Assembly (NCBI GenBank): GCA_963725215.1
Contig: CAVRXQ010000001.1
Location: 372,001-436,000, forward strand
Source of the DNA: CAVRXQ01 sp963725215
GTDB taxonomy: Bacteria; Actinomycetota; Acidimicrobiia; Acidimicrobiales; Bog-793
Length of the DNA: 64,000 nt
Direction: 5' to 3'
Notes under the pieces: model-generated
Database searches by the model: none
What the model was told of the DNA's origin: nothing
What the model saw: only the letters and a program-made list of their open reading frames with translations
Made by a program: the position numbers and the translations under genes
In this document: positions 42,459 to 51,476 of the stretch, piece by piece
Position numbering within the stretch: position 1 is the stretch's first letter
How the letters are laid out: each line of letters begins with the position of its first letter

Positions 42459-43658
42459 GTGGCGAGCTTCCTTTCCGGCATACGAGTCATCAGCCTCTCG
42501 ACTGGCATCGCTGGACCCAACGCGGCGCGTGGCCTCGCATTGTTCGGCGCCGAGGTGTTCAAGATCGAGTCGCGCGCGGGCGGACTCGATGCTTTCCGTT
42601 CCTACGGCGACAACCCGGAGGCGTCGCCGCGCTTTATCGAGGTCAACCTCAACACCCGGTCGCTCACGCTCAATCTGAAGAAACCACAGGGGATCGCGCT
42701 CTTCAAGGAACTCGTCTCCAAGTCCGACGTCGTGATGGACAACTTCCGCCCCCAAGTGCTCCCCCGTCTCGGACTCGGGCCGGACGACCTGTTGGCGATC
42801 AATCCCCAGGTGATCGTCGTGCGCATGCCCGGACTGGGTTCGGAGGGTCCGCTCAGCTCGTACGGGACGTGGGGTCCGACCCTCACGGCCTACTCGGGAC
42901 TCACCTTCTTGTGGAACCATCCGAACCAAGACCGCCCGATCGGTTCGCAAGGCGTTTACCCCGACTACCTGACCGGGGCGGTTGTTCCGGCAATCGTGGT
43001 TGCTGCCCTTTTGCAGCGTCGCCGCACCGGGAAGGGCACGGCGATCGACGTCGCGCAGATGGACCTCGCCGCCTACACGCTCGGGACGATCTTCCTCGAC
43101 GCCAGCATCAACGGTCGCGACCCTCAGCCGGTCGGCAACATCTCGCCTCATATGGAGCCGCACAACTGTTTCCCGTGCCTTGGTGACGACCGATGGTGCG
43201 TGATCGCCGTCGAAAATGATGCCCAATGGGCGGCGTTATGCACGGTCATTGGCCAGCGAGATCTCGCCTCCGATGAGCGATTCGCGACCCTCACCCAGCG
43301 CAAGGCGAATCGCGAAGTGTTATTCGAGCTCATCGCCGCCTGGACGCGTCAGCACGAGGCCGCTTCGGTGATGGAGCTTTTGCAGACAGCCGGCGTCCCA
43401 GCCGGCGTCGTGCAGGGAGGGAGCGACCTCGCGGCCGACGAGCAGCTCAGCGCGCGCGGGTTCATCGAGGTCGTCGACCACCCGATTCTCGGCAGGATGC
43501 CGATGGCGGGAATGCCGATGCATTTCAGCGGAGGTCGCCACGAGGCGTTGAAGAGTCCCCCGCCCCTCGGGTCTGACAACGAGTACGTCATTACTGAGAT
43601 CCTCGGTCACGGCGCGGAAGACCTGAAACGCTGGGAAGAAGAAGAGGTCGTTTACTAG
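42459..43658 (+). CDS. CaiB/BaiF CoA-transferase-like, lacks catalytic Asp
   Basis: Second CaiB/BaiF-fold protein, 399 aa: LFGAEVFKIESRAGGLD, EVNLNTRSLTLNLKKPQG, VMDNFRPQVL and GVYPDYLTGAV. At the position of the essential Asp the sequence reads GTWGPTLTAYSGL, aligning Gly where the partner has Asp, so it is probably not active alone. The tight spacing (2 bases) after the Asp-bearing transferase suggests a heteromeric enzyme, as described for BbsE/BbsF benzylsuccinate CoA-transferase. GTG start at 42459. The last gene of the operon, 82 bases before the ABC transporter genes, which have their own operator. Confidence 0.85.
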   Translation: MASFLSGIRVISLSTGIAGPNAARGLALFGAEVFKIESRAGGLDAFRSYGDNPEASPRFIEVNLNTRSLTLNLKKPQGIALFKELVSKSDVVMDNFRPQVLPRLGLGPDDLLAINPQVIVVRMPGLGSEGPLSSYGTWGPTLTAYSGLTFLWNHPNQDRPIGSQGVYPDYLTGAVVPAIVVAALLQRRRTGKGTAIDVAQMDLAAYTLGTIFLDASINGRDPQPVGNISPHMEPHNCFPCLGDDRWCVIAVENDAQWAALCTVIGQRDLASDERFATLTQRKANREVLFELIAAWTRQHEAASVMELLQTAGVPAGVVQGGSDLAADEQLSARGFIEVVDHPILGRMPMAGMPMHFSGGRHEALKSPPPLGSDNEYVITEILGHGAEDLKRWEEEEVVY

Positions 43659-43701
43659 CCGTGACCGATCCGAATCCGAACCCGTCAGCCGGGACCGCAA
43701 C

Positions 43702-43727
43702 TAGTATCCTAGTATACTTGTATGCTA
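43702..43727. promoter_or_regulatory. Cluster operator, overlapping double site C
   Basis: TAGTATCCTA at 43702-43711 runs into TAGTATACT-TGT-ATGCTA (43710-43727), an 18-base variant of the cluster palindrome with one extra spacer base. It ends 12 bases before the ABC ATPase ATG, a strong repressor position. Confidence 0.55.
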
Positions 43728-43739
43728 CGGTTAGCAGAC

Positions 43740-44618
43740 ATGGCGACAGACGTCGTCGCGTCGTCGCGATCGCTTGCCCTCGAACACGGCATGGCTAAGG
43801 CTTTTGCCGTGAGCGACGTGTCCCTCGGCCCGGTTCTGCAAGTTCGCAACCTCAGCATTCGCTACCGCGCCCACGACAACGGGCAGCCGTTCGAAGCCGT
43901 CAAGGACGTGACCTTCGACGTTGGCCGTCATCAACTCGTCGCCGTCGTCGGTCCGAGTGGCTGCGGAAAATCGACCCTCCTTAGTGCGGTCGCCGGTCTG
44001 ATCCCCTACCAACGCGGGCAGATCCTCGTCGAGAACACGCGGGTGACGAAACCGGGCAAGGACCGTGCGGTCGTGTTCCAGCACGCCGCCCTCCTGCCGT
44101 GGCTCACCGTGCGCAAGAACGTTGCCTTCGGGACCCGCCAGCGCGGCGCTGACAAGGCGACCGCCCTTAAACGCGCCGACGAAATGCTCGAGCTCGTTCG
44201 GCTTACTCAATTCGCGAACCACTACCCGTACCAGCTCTCGGGCGGCATGCAGCAACGAGTCAACTTGGCCCGCGCCCTCGCGACCGACCCGCAGATCATG
44301 CTGCTCGACGAGCCGTTCGCGGCATTGGACGCCCAGCACCGCGAGCTCCTTCAGAACGAGTTGATGCGGATATGGGACTCGACCGACAAGGCCGGCATCT
44401 TCATCACCCACCAGATCGATGAGGCGATCTTCGTAGCCGACGTCGTCGTCGTGTTGTCGAGCGGACCCGGGTCGGTCGTTAAAGAGATCCTAGAGATCGA
44501 CCTGCCGCGGCCGCGAGATCGGAGGGTGACCGAGGGAGAGAGATTCGGCGCCTTTGCAAGGAAGATTCGCAGCGTGCTCGAAACGAGCTGGGCGGACCAG
44601 TTCGAACTCGATAAGTGA
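43740..44618 (+). CDS. TauB/SsuB-type ABC transporter ATPase
   Basis: ABC ATPase of the nitrate/taurine/sulfonate class, about 292 aa. Walker A VVGPSGCGKSTLLSAVAG, Q-loop VFQHAALLPWLTV, signature LSGGMQQRVNLARALA, Walker B IMLLDEPFAALD and the switch His in IFITHQIDEA. It energises the importer with the next two genes. ATG at 43740 is chosen (an ATG at 43722 lies inside the operator), but neither has a strong ribosome-binding site. Its stop overlaps an alternative GTG of the binding-protein gene. The substrate is probably the acid degraded by the cluster rather than taurine (inference). Confidence 0.9.
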   Translation: MATDVVASSRSLALEHGMAKAFAVSDVSLGPVLQVRNLSIRYRAHDNGQPFEAVKDVTFDVGRHQLVAVVGPSGCGKSTLLSAVAGLIPYQRGQILVENTRVTKPGKDRAVVFQHAALLPWLTVRKNVAFGTRQRGADKATALKRADEMLELVRLTQFANHYPYQLSGGMQQRVNLARALATDPQIMLLDEPFAALDAQHRELLQNELMRIWDSTDKAGIFITHQIDEAIFVADVVVVLSSGPGSVVKEILEIDLPRPRDRRVTEGERFGAFARKIRSVLETSWADQFELDK

Positions 44619-44638
44619 AAGACAAGGGGGGACATCGA

Positions 44639-45700
44639 ATGCAAGGTTCGAAAAAGTGGAGGACGAAGCCAAAGCTGTTCAGACCCATCGTCATCGCAGC
44701 AATCGCGGCGACTGCGCTCGTTTCAACGACGGTGGGCACGGCGGCCGCGGCGAATTCGCACAAGTCACTCGTCACGGTCAACGTCGGCGTTCAGGCGCCG
44801 GTGCCGGTGTTCGCTGCCTGGTGGTTCATGCAGGAGAACCCGGGGATCTGCAAGCCGTTCGGTATTAAGCCCAACTTCGAAACGGTTACTCCGATCAGTG
44901 GACCTCCCGCGCTTTTGAGCGGGTCCATCCCGGTCCAGGTCGAGGCCAACGGGTCGTACTTCGAAGAAGCGGCGAAGGCCGCCGATTCGGTGATCTTGCT
45001 CGGCGGATACGGACCGCTCGCGACGTACTTCTGGGGGACGGCGAAGATCAAGACGCCGGCAGATTTCGCCGGAACGACGGTCGCCGCGACGACCCCCGGC
45101 GGTGCGTCGGATCTCCTCGCCAGGTTGGCGATCAAGCTTGCTGGGCTCAAGCCCTCGCAGGTCAAGATCGACTACGTGGGGAGCGCGCAGGCGATCATCG
45201 CGCTGACCGAGACTGGACAGACGTCCGGCTTCAGTGACCCCGCACCCCTTCCGCCGGCAGCCACTGCGGCGGGTCTGCACCCGGTCCTCAATCTGACCAA
45301 GTCCACGGCATCGCTGCCGCTCGACACGTTGGCTGTGGTGGCGGACGGTCCGTACTACCGGTCGCACAAGCAGGCCGTCCACGGGCTCCTGCAATGCGTT
45401 GCCTTAGCCGACCACGACGCCGTCGCCCACAAACAAGGCGTGATCACCTCGATCCAGCAGGTCCTCGGCTACCCGCCGACGCTCGCGGCGCTCGCTTGGA
45501 CCTACAACCACGCGACATGGAACATCTTCCCGTTCACGAAGTCGCTCGCACTGATAGCGATCGCAGCGGTCCGTGGCGGTGGACAGGCCGCCGCTGTCGC
45601 CGGCTACAAGTACAACAAGGTTGATGTCGCGGCCAACGCGTTGGTCGGCATCAAGTACGCGCTGCAGACGCCGCCAGGCATCGTCAAAGCTGGAACGTAA
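44639..45700 (+). CDS. TauA/NMT1-type ABC substrate-binding protein
   Basis: Exported binding protein, about 353 aa, with a signal peptide (FRPIVIAAIAATALVSTTVGTAAAA) and the NMT1/SsuA-type core: VNVGVQAPVPVFAAWWFMQE, KPNFETVTPISGPPALLSGS, IKTPADFAGTTVAATTPGGASDLLA and LIAIAAVRGGG. AAGGGGGGA at 44624-44632 supports the ATG at 44639 over a GTG at 44615. It belongs with the ATPase upstream and the permease downstream. Unlike the other three binding-fold proteins of the cluster it has a clear export signal, so it is the true receptor of the importer. Confidence 0.88.
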   Translation: MQGSKKWRTKPKLFRPIVIAAIAATALVSTTVGTAAAANSHKSLVTVNVGVQAPVPVFAAWWFMQENPGICKPFGIKPNFETVTPISGPPALLSGSIPVQVEANGSYFEEAAKAADSVILLGGYGPLATYFWGTAKIKTPADFAGTTVAATTPGGASDLLARLAIKLAGLKPSQVKIDYVGSAQAIIALTETGQTSGFSDPAPLPPAATAAGLHPVLNLTKSTASLPLDTLAVVADGPYYRSHKQAVHGLLQCVALADHDAVAHKQGVITSIQQVLGYPPTLAALAWTYNHATWNIFPFTKSLALIAIAAVRGGGQAAAVAGYKYNKVDVAANALVGIKYALQTPPGIVKAGT

Positions 45701-45763
45701 GAAAGAACAGTGCAGATTCGCGCGCGCGACGCGGAACGGTGAGCCACCGGTAGGGAGTAGTCA

Positions 45764-46654
45764 ATGGGAATACCGACGAGAGTGCAAAGTTGGCTCAACA
45801 GTTCTACGCGCGAACCTGCAGTCAGCATCGGCGTCGACGGTGCGATCGTCGACGCCGATGAGATCTACAAAGCACCGACGCTCGCCCGAAGGTTCTGGCA
45901 TCGCTGGGAGCGATTGATCCTCGGCACCTCGGCGATCGCCGTTGTCCTCGCCGCCTGGCAACTGTTCTCCGGAGAGCACTGGGTGAACACCGAGTTCGCG
46001 AGCGAGCCGTCCGCGATCGCGACGTCGCTCGTGAACTATTTCCAACACGGAACTGGTTGGAGCGACCTCTGGATAACCAGCCAAGAGTTCCTGATCGGCT
46101 TCGCGCTCTCGCTCGCCATCGGGATCCCGCTCGGAGTCTTGATGGGCTGGTACAAGAAGATCGACGAGCTGCTCAATCCGATGGTGATCTTCATGAACAA
46201 CATCCCGAGGATTGCGCTCGCTCCGCTGTTTGTCATTTGGTTTGGCATCGGCACTGAATCGAAGGTGGCAATCGTCCTTTGCGTCGCGACGATCCCATTG
46301 ATCTTCAACGCGCGCGCCGGAGTAGCAACGACCGAGCGCACTCTCGTCCAAATGGCGCGCTCGTACGGAACGCCGAACATCGCACTTTTGTGGAAGGTCG
46401 TGCTTCCCGGCTCGGTGCCGACGATTGTCTCCGGTGTCCGCATCGCGATCGGTCAGGGATTGATGGCGGTCGTCCTCGCGGAGTTCATTGCGTCCGAGCA
46501 CGGTCTCGGTTTCACACTGTTCTCGTCGGCGAACACACTCGACACGGCGCGCATGTTCGACGCTGTGACAGTCATCGCGGTCGCAGGCCTGATCCTCACC
46601 GCTCTCGCCACTCGGCTCGAACGCTACTTCGATCGTTGGCGCGTTTCCGATTGA
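45764..46654 (+). CDS. TauC/SsuC-type ABC permease
   Basis: Inner-membrane permease, 296 aa, six or so helices: ILGTSAIAVVLAAWQLFS, FLIGFALSLAIGIPLGVLMG, the EAA loop (MARSYGTPNIALLWKVVLPGSVP), SGVRIAIGQGLMAVVLAEF, and EHGLGFTLFSSANT typical of SsuC/TauC. GTAGGGAG upstream supports the ATG. It completes the ABC importer (ATPase, receptor, permease). A 16-bp hairpin follows 14 bases after the stop, separating this unit from the monooxygenase gene. Confidence 0.9.
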   Translation: MGIPTRVQSWLNSSTREPAVSIGVDGAIVDADEIYKAPTLARRFWHRWERLILGTSAIAVVLAAWQLFSGEHWVNTEFASEPSAIATSLVNYFQHGTGWSDLWITSQEFLIGFALSLAIGIPLGVLMGWYKKIDELLNPMVIFMNNIPRIALAPLFVIWFGIGTESKVAIVLCVATIPLIFNARAGVATTERTLVQMARSYGTPNIALLWKVVLPGSVPTIVSGVRIAIGQGLMAVVLAEFIASEHGLGFTLFSSANTLDTARMFDAVTVIAVAGLILTALATRLERYFDRWRVSD

Positions 46655-46667
46655 CGAATTGAACCGG

Positions 46668-46706
46668 GGTTCGATCGCTACCGCCGTCGCCGGTAGCGAT
46701 CGAACC
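46668..46706 (+). terminator. Terminator-like hairpin after ABC operon
   Basis: Perfect 16-bp stem GGTTCGATCGCTACCG / complement around the 7-base loop CCGTCGC, just after the permease stop. No T-tract follows (AGCACGATT). It likely ends or attenuates the ABC transcript before the LLM gene. Confidence 0.6.
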
Positions 46707-46747
46707 AGCACGATTAGTCCCCTAGCGCGAGGCGAATAGGACCTTCG

Positions 46748-47785
46748 ATGGAATTTGGGCTCGTTCTCGGACCATTTATGCCGCCCCGCGAGGAGATGTC
46801 GTCCGCAGACGCCCTCGCCCTGCAGATGCGCTTCGCCGAACGCGCGGCGAATTCTGGATTCAACTACGTGAGCATGGGCGACCACTATCTCTCGGGTCCA
46901 TCCGCGCAGTTCTTCCAGCCGATCCCGCTGGCGGCAGCGATCCTTGCCAAGCACCCGTCGCTGTCGGTGGCAACGACCATCTTCCTCTTGCCCCACCACA
47001 ACCCGGTCGAAATGGCCGAGGTCGTGGCGACTCTTGACTCTCTCGCGCCAGCTCGCTTCGTATTCGGTGTCGGGCAGGGCTATCGCCAAGATGAGGCGGA
47101 GGCAGTCGGCATCGAGAACTCAAGTCGCGGCGAACGCCTCGCCGAGTCGATCACCGCGATGCGCCTTTTGTGGCAAGGCGGGCCGTCGAGCTTCGAAGGC
47201 CACTATTACCGATTCCACGACGCTGACATCGGGATCGGCACTAGCGACCCCCACGGACCGCCGATCCTGATCGGTGCCGACAAGGCCGAGGCGATTACGC
47301 GCATCCCTTCGATCGGAGGCGATCACTGGTTGCCGAGTCCCCGCAACAGCGTGACTTTCATCAAATCCGCGCTGCCCGCGTACGCGGCCGCCGTTCGTTT
47401 GGCCGGGAGAACCTTTGCCGGCATCCCGATCATGCGCAGCGTTTACGTGTCGAGTGACGAGGAGGCGGCGAAAGCCGTCCTCGTCAACGCTTCCCAGCGG
47501 ATGGCGGCCATCCAGGGAAGGTGGGGACAACCGGGTGAGCGCCGGGGGCCCTCGTTCGACGACCTCAAGCGTGAAAAGCAGATAATCCTGGGGAGCACCG
47601 AGCAGATCGCAGAGTCCTTCGTCGACCTGCACCGCGATGTCTCTGTCGGCTGCGTCTTCCTCCAGTGCTACGCGCCCGGAATGGATCCCGAGGCATCGCT
47701 CGACATGGTCACGCAGCTCGGCGAGGAGACGCTCCCCCTCGCCCGCAAGGAAGTCGGAAGCGACTCCCTTTTCTTCGACCGGTAA
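46748..47785 (+). CDS. LLM-class flavin-dependent monooxygenase
   Basis: Luciferase-like (bacterial luciferase/RutA-type) TIM-barrel oxidoreductase, 345 aa: MEFGLVLGPFMPP, NSGFNYVSMGDHYL, TIFLLPHHNPVEMAEVVATLDSLA, FVFGVGQGYRQDEAEAVGI, RLLWQGGPSSFEGHYYRF and GPPILIGADKAEAI. Such enzymes use reduced FMN or F420 and O2 to oxygenate or cleave rings, amines or ketones; which flavin is used cannot be read. It is followed 14 bases later by the flavoprotein gene. It may open or hydroxylate the ring after decarboxylation (inference). Confidence 0.88.
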   Translation: MEFGLVLGPFMPPREEMSSADALALQMRFAERAANSGFNYVSMGDHYLSGPSAQFFQPIPLAAAILAKHPSLSVATTIFLLPHHNPVEMAEVVATLDSLAPARFVFGVGQGYRQDEAEAVGIENSSRGERLAESITAMRLLWQGGPSSFEGHYYRFHDADIGIGTSDPHGPPILIGADKAEAITRIPSIGGDHWLPSPRNSVTFIKSALPAYAAAVRLAGRTFAGIPIMRSVYVSSDEEAAKAVLVNASQRMAAIQGRWGQPGERRGPSFDDLKREKQIILGSTEQIAESFVDLHRDVSVGCVFLQCYAPGMDPEASLDMVTQLGEETLPLARKEVGSDSLFFDR

Positions 47786-47799
47786 CCGAGAAAGGACGC

Positions 47800-49299
47800 A
47801 TGTTCGCGATGGCGAATCCAGGAAATGCCGAGGAGTTCGACGTTGTCGTGGTCGGCGGAGCCAGCGCCGCCTTCTCGGCGGCGATCAGCGCCCGCCAGCA
47901 CGGTGCCGAACGGGTACTCATGCTCGAGAAGGCGGCCGAGCCGGATATGGGCGGCAACGCCCGCTACTCGCACACCGGATTCCGTTTCGTCCAGTCAGGC
48001 AAGGACGAGATCTGCGAGTTCCTCGATGTGACCGACGAAGAGCGGGATCACATGGAGATCCCCGCTTACACCAAAGAGGACTTCTTCGGCGACCTCGAGC
48101 GCGTCACCCGAGGTCGTATAAACACAGAGCTCGCGAGGGTCCTCGTCGACGAATCGAATGCCGCGGTGCACTGGATGAAGGACACCGGCATCAAGTGGGA
48201 AGCGACGCACTTCACGGTCATCGACGGCATCAAGTACTTCGGCATGGGACATGTCCTCAACCCGCTCGGCGGCGGGATTGGACAGGTCCGGCAGTGGCGT
48301 GAGATCGCCGATCGAATGGGCGGGGTGGACTTTCGCTGGGAATCTTCGGTCGTCGGACTCATCGGGACGGACCGCCGCATTCGCGGCGTCTCCGTCTCCA
48401 GCCCCGACGGAACGTACGACGTCGAAGCGAAGTCGGTGATCCTGTGCGCCGGAGGGTTCCAAGCGAACGCTGCCATGCGCGCCCAGTACCTGCCCCAAGG
48501 AGGGGACCTCTTCAAGGTGCGAGGCAGCTACCACAACACCGGCGAGGTGCTGCGCGCCGCCCTCGAGCTTGGCGCGCGACCAGCGGGACACTGGGCTGGC
48601 GCGCACGCCTCACCGATCGGCGGGGACGCCCCTGAGGTGGGCGTGACGAACGACTACATCCGTTACAGCTACCGCTACGGCATCACGGTGAACACGCTCG
48701 GCCTTCGTTTCTTCGACGAGGGCGAGGCGAACCCAGCGTTCACCTACGCGAAGACCGGATGGGCGGTGCAAAACCAGCCCGGCAGCGTCGCCTACCAGAT
48801 CTTCGACCAAAAGGCGATTCCCCTCCTCGATCGGCAGTACGCAAACCAGACACCTGTTGAGGCAACGACGATCTCGGAGTTGGCGATGGCACTCAAGTTG
48901 CCCCTGCCGGTTGTACGACGCACCGTCGACGAGTACAACGCAGCAATCAAAGACGACGTGGCGTTCGATCCGACCCACACTCGTGGCGACGGGAGGAGTA
49001 CTTATGGCCTCGAGCCGCCGAAGTCAAACTGGGCGGTCTCGATCGACGAGCCGCCGTATCGCGCCTACGAGGTGACCGGCGGGATCACCTTCACCTTCGG
49101 TGGACTCGACATCGACACGTCGGCGCGGGTGCTGAATACGCGACGCCAGCCGATCGAAGGATTGTTCGCCTCCGGTGACATCGTCGGCCTCTTTTTCCAC
49201 AACTACCCTGCGTGCTCAGGTCAAACGCGGAACGCGGTGTTCGGACGGATCGCCGGCGAAGGCGCCGCAACTGGAGAGCCGGCCCGGGCGGCGATATGA
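47800..49299 (+). CDS. FAD-dependent fumarate-reductase/TcuA-type flavoprotein
   Basis: FAD-binding protein of the succinate dehydrogenase/fumarate reductase/3-ketosteroid dehydrogenase superfamily, 499 aa. The N-terminal Rossmann motif FDVVVVGGASAAFSAA, the MGGNARYSHTGFRF capping region, LCAGGFQANAAMRAQYLP, and the C-terminal GGLDIDTSARVLNTRRQP followed by FASGDIVGLFFHNYP fit soluble members such as tricarballylate dehydrogenase TcuA. AAAGGA at 47791-47796 supports ATG 47800. It likely reduces or oxidises a C=C bond of an acid. Operon: LLM-flavoprotein-CapA. Confidence 0.88.
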   Translation: MFAMANPGNAEEFDVVVVGGASAAFSAAISARQHGAERVLMLEKAAEPDMGGNARYSHTGFRFVQSGKDEICEFLDVTDEERDHMEIPAYTKEDFFGDLERVTRGRINTELARVLVDESNAAVHWMKDTGIKWEATHFTVIDGIKYFGMGHVLNPLGGGIGQVRQWREIADRMGGVDFRWESSVVGLIGTDRRIRGVSVSSPDGTYDVEAKSVILCAGGFQANAAMRAQYLPQGGDLFKVRGSYHNTGEVLRAALELGARPAGHWAGAHASPIGGDAPEVGVTNDYIRYSYRYGITVNTLGLRFFDEGEANPAFTYAKTGWAVQNQPGSVAYQIFDQKAIPLLDRQYANQTPVEATTISELAMALKLPLPVVRRTVDEYNAAIKDDVAFDPTHTRGDGRSTYGLEPPKSNWAVSIDEPPYRAYEVTGGITFTFGGLDIDTSARVLNTRRQPIEGLFASGDIVGLFFHNYPACSGQTRNAVFGRIAGEGAATGEPARAAI

Positions 49300-49342
49300 C
49301 CACCCTTCGGCACGGATTGCGCCGCGACCGATCAAGCGATTG

Positions 49343-50707
49343 ATGCCGCCGTACGCGTCCGAGCGCGGCGACTTGGAACTCGCCCTCGTTGGCGATGTGA
49401 TGCCCTCGCGCCGTCTTTCGGTGTACGACGAAACCGAGTACCTAGCATTGCGCGAGGTGCTCAGCGCGGCAGACGCGTGTTTCGCGAATCTTGAAACCGT
49501 CGTCGCGCGCTATGGCGAAGGCACACCGGGTTTGCGGACCGGCACCTACATGCTCACCGAACCCGAGCTCCTCGACGATCTGAAATGGCTCGGATTTAAC
49601 ATGGTCAGCTGCGCGAACAGTCACTCGCTCAATTTCGGTGAGGAGGGCTTGCTCGCGGAGATCCGCTATCTCGACGCGAGCGGCATCACCCACACCGGCA
49701 CCGGGGCCAACCTGCGCGAGGCGACGCGCCCCGCGTACCGCGACACCCGCAACGGCCGGGTGGCGCTCACCTCTTGCACGGCACACTTCCCCGAGAACCG
49801 CGCCTTGCACCAACGCGCCGACTTTCGCGGCAAGCCCGGCGTCAATCCACTCGGCTGGGAGACGACGTTCGTCGTCGACCAACAGGCTTTCGACGAGCTC
49901 GAGCGAATATCGCGTTCGCTCGGATTGGAGCGCGAGCGGGCGCGAATGTCCGAGCTTGGTTTCCACACCTCGCGCGAACTCGGTGCTGAAGGCCCTTCGA
50001 CGGTCAGCCTCGGGGCTTCCACCTACGAACGCGGAGACCACTTCGACATCCGCACACGCTGTGATCCAGCAGACCTTGAAGAGAACCTGCGACAGATCTC
50101 CGAGGCGAGACGTCAGGCGGACTGGGTGATCGCCACGCTGCACGCGCAGGACTCGGTGGGACGCGCCTGGCTGACGGCGAAACCGGGCGAGTCGATCGAC
50201 GTGCAGCCGGGCTTCGTCAGAGAGTTCGCCCGTGCGGTGATCGACGCCGGGGCCGACGTGGCGATGATTCACGGGCCGCACACGTTGATGGGGATCGAGA
50301 TCTACCACGAAAAGCCGATCATCCACAGCCTCGGCAACTTCATCCTCCAAAACGAGACCCTGCGACATATACCTTCGTACGCCTACGACCGGATGGAACT
50401 TCCCCCGATGAGTACCCCGTCGGACTTCTTTGACCGACGCTCGAGCGACGGTACGAAAGGGATGGCCGCCTCACGGCGCTATTGGGAGGCCGCCATCGCC
50501 ACCTGCCACTTCAGCGATCGCAGACTGAGCGGCGTAACCGTCCACCCTGTCGAGCTCGGCTTCGGACGCTCGCGTGCGGAGCGCGGTCGACCGATGCTCG
50601 CGACCGGCGAACTGGCCGCCTCGATCATCGAGCGGATGGCCCAACTTTCGGCGCCCCTCGGGACGAAGATCGAGTTCGTCGGCGGCGTCGGGCAAATCAG
50701 GCTGTAG
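49343..50707 (+). CDS. CapA-family (poly-gamma-glutamate type) metallophosphatase-fold protein
   Basis: CapA-family protein, 454 aa: LALVGDVMPSRRL, CFANLETVV, GFNMVSCANSHSLNFGEEGL, VIATLHAQDSVGRAW, AMIHGPHTLMGIEIYHEKPIIHSLGNFI, all standard for the metallophosphoesterase-like CapA domain. No signal peptide or membrane anchor is seen, unlike the capsule-synthesis members, so a soluble hydrolase is more likely. ATG at 49343; the open frame to 49175 overlaps the flavoprotein. Such soluble CapA proteins turn up in catabolic operons, but their reaction there is not established as far as I know. Confidence 0.85.
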   Translation: MPPYASERGDLELALVGDVMPSRRLSVYDETEYLALREVLSAADACFANLETVVARYGEGTPGLRTGTYMLTEPELLDDLKWLGFNMVSCANSHSLNFGEEGLLAEIRYLDASGITHTGTGANLREATRPAYRDTRNGRVALTSCTAHFPENRALHQRADFRGKPGVNPLGWETTFVVDQQAFDELERISRSLGLERERARMSELGFHTSRELGAEGPSTVSLGASTYERGDHFDIRTRCDPADLEENLRQISEARRQADWVIATLHAQDSVGRAWLTAKPGESIDVQPGFVREFARAVIDAGADVAMIHGPHTLMGIEIYHEKPIIHSLGNFILQNETLRHIPSYAYDRMELPPMSTPSDFFDRRSSDGTKGMAASRRYWEAAIATCHFSDRRLSGVTVHPVELGFGRSRAERGRPMLATGELAASIIERMAQLSAPLGTKIEFVGGVGQIRL

Positions 50708-50712
50708 GCGGT

Positions 50713-50729
50713 TGGTATGTTACATTTCA
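50713..50729. promoter_or_regulatory. Degenerate cluster operator-like site
   Basis: TGGTATGTTACATTTCA, 11 of 17 positions like the inverted site at 56640 (TCGTATGTAGCATACTA). It lies just after the CapA stop and 36 bases before the isochorismatase-like gene, whose operon it could control. Confidence 0.35.
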
Positions 50730-50765
50730 GCTCCTAACCAGCACTTCCAACGAACGGAGTAGCAG

Positions 50766-51476
50766 GTGGCGAAGCGAATCTGGGACGACCTCATCACCGA
50801 GCAGGATCGCCAGGTCTACGGCAGCGGGGTCTTCGGCGGGGCGGTGGGCGTGGGCAAACGCCCGGCCGTGCTCGTCATCGACGTCCTCAACAAGAGCATC
50901 GGCGACGAACCGTTGCCGATCCTCGAGGCGATGCGGAGATTCGGCAAATCCTGTTGCGGCGAATACGGCTGGGCGACGATCCCGAAGATGCAGGCCGTTC
51001 TGGAGTGCGCGCATGAGAGCGGGGTGCCCGTCTTCTACACCACCCCGCAGGACCCTGAGGAGCGACCGCCCGAGACGTTCCGGCGCTTCGACGAGAAGAT
51101 GCCGAACTGGTACGACTACTCGGGCGAGCGCGCCGGATATGCGTTCGCCGACGAGATCGCGCCTATCGCCTCCGATCACATCTTCCACAAGCCGACGGCG
51201 AGTTCCTTCTACTTCACCGACTTCGAGGACCAGCTCCACAAGATGGACGTCGACATGCTCGTCGTCATGGGTTGCGCGACGAGCGGTTGCGTGCGCGCGT
51301 CGGTGGTTGACGCCCACGCCCGTGGCTTCAAAGTCAGCGTCGTCGAAGACGCCGTGTTCGACCGCGGCCAGGCGACGCACGCGATGAATCTCTTCGACAT
51401 GCAGGCGAAATACGCCGACGTGATAGATGCGGACGAGGCAGTTCGTCGGATCAAAGCGATCGCCACCGAGTCGTAA
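50766..51476 (+). CDS. Isochorismatase-family amidohydrolase (N-carbamoylsarcosine/maleamate amidase-like)
   Basis: Cysteine hydrolase of the isochorismatase-like fold, 236 aa. Catalytic Asp in PAVLVIDVLNKSIG, Lys in IFHKPTASSFYFTDFED, and the nucleophile Cys in VMGCATSGCVRASVVDAHARG, the arrangement of N-carbamoylsarcosine amidase and maleamate amidohydrolase. It would cleave a carbamoyl or amide group, releasing ammonia. GTG start at 50766 with GGAGTAGCAG upstream. Its stop overlaps the following SDR start (TAATG). With the dihydropyrimidinase and amidase in the same cluster it points to a nitrogen-containing substrate or intermediate. Confidence 0.88.
   Translation: MAKRIWDDLITEQDRQVYGSGVFGGAVGVGKRPAVLVIDVLNKSIGDEPLPILEAMRRFGKSCCGEYGWATIPKMQAVLECAHESGVPVFYTTPQDPEERPPETFRRFDEKMPNWYDYSGERAGYAFADEIAPIASDHIFHKPTASSFYFTDFEDQLHKMDVDMLVVMGCATSGCVRASVVDAHARGFKVSVVEDAVFDRGQATHAMNLFDMQAKYADVIDADEAVRRIKAIATES

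Noticed and set aside
43740..46654. Taurine or sulfonate use by the TauABC-like importer
   Set aside because: No TauD, SsuD or other desulfonating enzyme is nearby, and the operator links it to the aromatic-acid genes; the Tau/Ssu names describe only the transporter class.
45761..47089. 442-codon - strand frame across the permease and LLM genes
   Set aside because: Composition is arginine-rich and low-complexity; it covers two well-supported genes and their terminator.
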